Under the pieces are notes generated by a model. The model had not been told where the DNA came from. It saw only the letters and a program-made list of their open reading frames with translations, and made no database searches. The translations under genes and the position numbers were made by a program. This document shows positions 60,741-64,000 of a DNA stretch of 64,000 nucleotides, piece by piece; the stretch's first letter is position 1, and each line of letters starts with the position of its first letter. The stretch covers positions 1,680,001 through 1,744,000 of the forward strand of contig JAQFVV010000181.1 in assembly GCA_028023455.1 (NCBI GenBank). Direction: 5' to 3'. Origin of the DNA: Epiperipatus broadwayi. Taxonomy: Eukaryota > Onychophora > Udeonychophora > Euonychophora > Peripatidae.

Positions 60741-62660
60741 CATTGAACTCACTGGTCTCATTTCAGACACCTCTGTTAAGAGAAAACTGGGCATCCTCGA
60801 AAAAGTCATGAATCCAAAAAGATAAACACAGTGTATCCAGAACTCATATCAGTTTGCAGCCTATCTGAAGAGTCAACCCCCATTGACCACAGCTCCAGAT
60901 GCAATTCCACTTGATCATCAACCAACAATCCAAGCCTAATCATTGACTAGAACCCAGAACAAATCACATTCAATCATCAACAGCAAATATTGCAAAGATC
61001 CAAATAACATCAGACAGTGATACTTCACATGCAGAAATTACTATCTAAAAGAGCATACATCATCAAACATCACTGATGACCCTCCAAAACCTGCAATTCT
61101 TTCTTGGATTCTAATTCTTGAAACACAAATCCCTAATAAGAGCCATTCTACACTGTTCACTCTCCCCCTCAAATCTACCATCTCTTCACTATACCATCAA
61201 ACAAGAAATTTTTATTCAACATCCAATGTTTAAATTTGGTCCACAAAATTTACCAAATGAATAAATGGATACAATTCTCACAAACACGTATCCTTGGCCT
61301 TCTGGAGATGAAGGTCTACAGTGGGTCTCAACTCACCCAACCACTTACCTAAGTGCACAAAGTTTTTGTGTCATCTCCTAAAGCTCATCATCACTTCAGC
61401 AGATATTGGCCTGCTTTAAAGTGAGATTGCCCTTTTTCCTCAGTTAAGATTATTTATATAAATGCCAACCTACTCATAGTCATAATATATCATTACATAA
61501 TTACTCTTAATGTCATATTCATCTGTATAGCCCTGGTTCTACCATGATTACAAAGATAAATTATTGCTACCAACTTCCTGCTTGTATCATCCCCTCACCC
61601 AGTCATCTTATTAGGCGATTTCTATATGATCTATAACACCATTCACTTCCAAATGATTACATTAACTCCTTTCTATTAATGAGTGCAGAAGCGTTCCTTC
61701 TATCAGACCCATTTTCTTTCACAACTACTGTCATGTTTTCCTCATTGACTTATCCTTCTACTCAACAATGCTTCATTATCAAAACACTCTAAACCTCTAT
61801 TCCTTATCCTTTGCTGACCATTTTACTCAAATGATTATACTCAACTTAAATACAATACAAACAGTAATGAGAGGCTTAAAAGGCAGTAAGAATAATATTC
61901 CCCACAAATACCCCAAATTTCTATATCAGAAACCTACATCACATTATACAAACTTAGAGACATATTCCTTGACCCTATCCAGCATTACAAATCATTTATA
62001 AACATTTTATCTTTCAACATTGATCATGAGTCACCCCCTCTAAACTTCTAGTCTTGGTTGATGAACTGCACAAATGCATTATCAAGTGACACCCCACTCT
62101 TGACACACCTGCTCATTTGAAACCTCACTAAATGCCTACAACAATGCATGCACCAAATTGAAAAAATACTTAGCCATAAAAGAAATCTGCCTAACACAGT
62201 AACACATTTGGACCCAAGTATACACCCAAGGTACTCTAGGTTACCCCTTCACACTAAAAGTCTAATTGGTTCTTAAAGTTGGATGCATGACTAATCCTGG
62301 ATACAATGTGATTAACCTGATATATCAAACACTTTAAGTGAAATTACTGGCATATAAAGCATTCAACCCAAAGCTGACCTTTTTGACCAACCAGAATCAG
62401 ACACATATTTCCAATTTTGTTCTTAAGCTAGCCAGAATATTGCTTAACTGTCACTCCAGACCCCATCTTTTCCTGCCTCAGCCAATTCACAACTCTCTAT
62501 CTAAGAGACATAAAAAACTTACCACAAAAACTCTACCATGTCTAAAGTCTATACCTCATGTCACTAATGCCATAAAATTTTTGCCAGGAATTTGCTTCAT
62601 TTTCTATTCTAATTATATAGAAAATATACATATTGAAATATTTAATTCCATCATATGAAA
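60741..62660 (+). mobile_element. C-rich, G-poor block; possible decayed LINE
   Basis: The plus strand is rich in C and A and strikingly poor in G over about 1.9 kb, unlike the rest of the window. One frame near 61600-61640 reads HPVILLGDFYMIYNT, which resembles the LLGDFN box of LINE endonucleases; later pieces such as FNIDHESPPLNF could be the end of such a domain. No RT motif follows up to 62660. The assignment is weak; an unrelated repeat or an old gene fragment remains possible. Confidence 0.3.
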
Positions 62661-64000
62661 TATTGAAATAAATAGAAATATCTATTTTATGTTTATGTCA
62701 TGTAGTTAGGAAGGAAGGAAACTATAGCTTAATGTTATACAATAAAATTAAAAGCTAGTAAAGCCAGTTAAATATTATAAAATAAAATTTTACATTGGAA
62801 TCAAATTTTAGATATAGAGAATTTTGTTTAATTTTAAAGCAAAATGGTTTTCTTTGAAAAAAAAAAGTTTTTTTTTAAGAGGGAAAAAAAATTATTAATA
62901 TTTTGTTATAAAAAAAAAGATAATGATTCCTTTTAAGAGTTTTAATTAATTTGAAATAAACTAGACTGGATATATTCAATTTAAATCAGGTTTAACATAA
63001 AGTAATTAAAATTTAGAAAAATCAGAAATAAATTTGTATTGTATACAATATGTTATCAGAAGTTAATTAATCTCAATATTATAATTATAGTATAATCTAA
63101 TGATATTTTGCTGTTTTTAATTGTTATAAATCTTACATAGTTTTCAGAAATAAAAAGTTAATACCATAACTTTTCCTTAATAATTAAAAAATTAATATTC
63201 TCTTAGATAAAAGTTTAATTAAATAATCTGGTAACAAAAATCAAGTTGTCTTCTTTTTCTTGGTTTTCAATGTCATAGTTATGCTTCAGAGAATAGTTGC
63301 AGGCTTACTATGTTATAAGTATAAACCTTAAGTGCACTGTTGCTAGTTTCCTTTTGGAAATTGTTCCCTAGTCATAAAGCTGACTATAGTAGGAAATAAT
63401 CTTGGGAGTGTCTAATCAACTATATGCCAATCTACTACGAATGTGAACAGAACAAAAGTAACCTTTCAAAATTTGTGATAAACTGATTATGACAAAGATA
63501 ATGACATATAACTACAGAAAATCCAGGATCCTGCACCATAAAACTAAAACTATGAACTTTGTATTATATAAAACTCTGAAAAAGAGGTGTGATAAAAGGA
63601 ATGAATATTTGAACTGTAATTGCAAATTGCCTTTGAAACCTGCTGAACGCTGAATAATCAGGAATGTCATTCTTCAATAATCCTTTGGAATTATAGAATT
63701 TCTGAACTTTATTTAAATTTTAAAGTGAAATTTATTTTCCATCTAAAAAACTTAATATAATTTTGATTTTATAGTCTCTTATATTTGAGGTAATTCTAGA
63801 TTTAATTATTTTGAGTTGATTGAATCAAATAGTTTCTTATAATTAAATTAGTTTTAAGATTTAATATGAAAAAGCTCATTGTGGAAGCTAAAATAAACTT
63901 CACATGCATTATTCAAGTTATTCAACAAAAATCACTAGTTTAACTCATAGAAAATGCTAGTTCCTTAATTCCAATTCCATTTTTTTATTGTTTATGATGT
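62661..64000. other. AT-rich DNA without a recognisable gene
   Basis: No gene or element is recognised up to the end of the window. Poly-A and poly-T runs near 62860-62935 are the only simple features. Confidence 0.5.

Noticed and set aside
62338-62658. 106-codon frame, plus strand
   Set aside because: It lies in the C-rich block and may be part of a decayed element, but I can name no motif in it, so I did not list it as a gene.
1-64000. CRISPR arrays, bacterial operons or prophage
   Set aside because: There are no regularly spaced short repeats, no ribosome-binding sites before long frames and no dense coding; the window is eukaryotic.

Overview
This window looks like gene-poor, very AT-rich DNA (roughly three quarters A+T by eye) from an animal nuclear genome. 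No open reading frame reads as an intact host gene. The longest frames are stop-ridden or short, and the recognisable protein similarity all belongs to retroelements. The repeat types (RTE-like LINEs, a tRNA-Gly-derived SINE, a Penelope/hammerhead-type hairpin, foldback MITEs and a TA-inserting DNA transposon) fit an invertebrate metazoan. A mollusc such as a cephalopod is plausible, but the sequence does not prove it.

Layout. 1-3.9 kb: AT-rich DNA with a GAAT microsatellite. 3.9-4.6 kb: a 704-bp element with ~100-bp terminal inverted repeats. 5.2-8.1 kb: a more GC-rich block with a possible solo LTR and a 248-bp tandem duplication. 8.2-10.1 kb: a minisatellite, three SINE copies and one A-tailed retroposon end. 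13.2-14.3 kb: DNA transposon copy A. 14.6 kb: a degenerate hammerhead-like hairpin. 15.3-15.55 kb: a foldback MITE. 16.26-19.07 kb: LINE 1 (minus), split by a Penelope-like hairpin that carries a hammerhead-type core. 22.6-25.06 kb: LINE 2 (plus). 25.3 kb: a near-intact tRNA-Gly-like SINE. 27.0 kb: a hairpin MITE, with a half copy at 54.25 kb. 31.4-32.3 kb: LINE 3 (plus), with a SINE inside it. 42.7-43.6 kb: a gag-like remnant. 43.9 and 45.7 kb: two more foldback elements. 47.36-51.07 kb: LINE 4 (minus), broken by DNA transposon copy B and a SINE. 51.3 kb: a SINE. 56.75-57.66 kb: the 3' end of a different LINE. 60.7-62.7 kb: a C-rich, G-poor block with faint endonuclease-like similarity. The rest is AT-rich DNA in which I see no gene.

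How the parts relate. The SINEs encode no protein. Their A-rich tails and 10-15 bp target duplications show that they moved on a LINE's enzymes; the RTE-like LINEs here are candidates, now dead. The strongest result is the SINE family: seven ~90-110 bp copies that are little more than a tRNA-Gly(UCC)-like body whose flanks, GTCAA and TTGAC, are complementary and would lengthen the acceptor stem. Six copies have visible target duplications. Nested insertions give a relative order: LINE 3 before its SINE, LINE 1 before the Penelope-like hairpin, and LINE 4 before transposon copy B and probably before a SINE.
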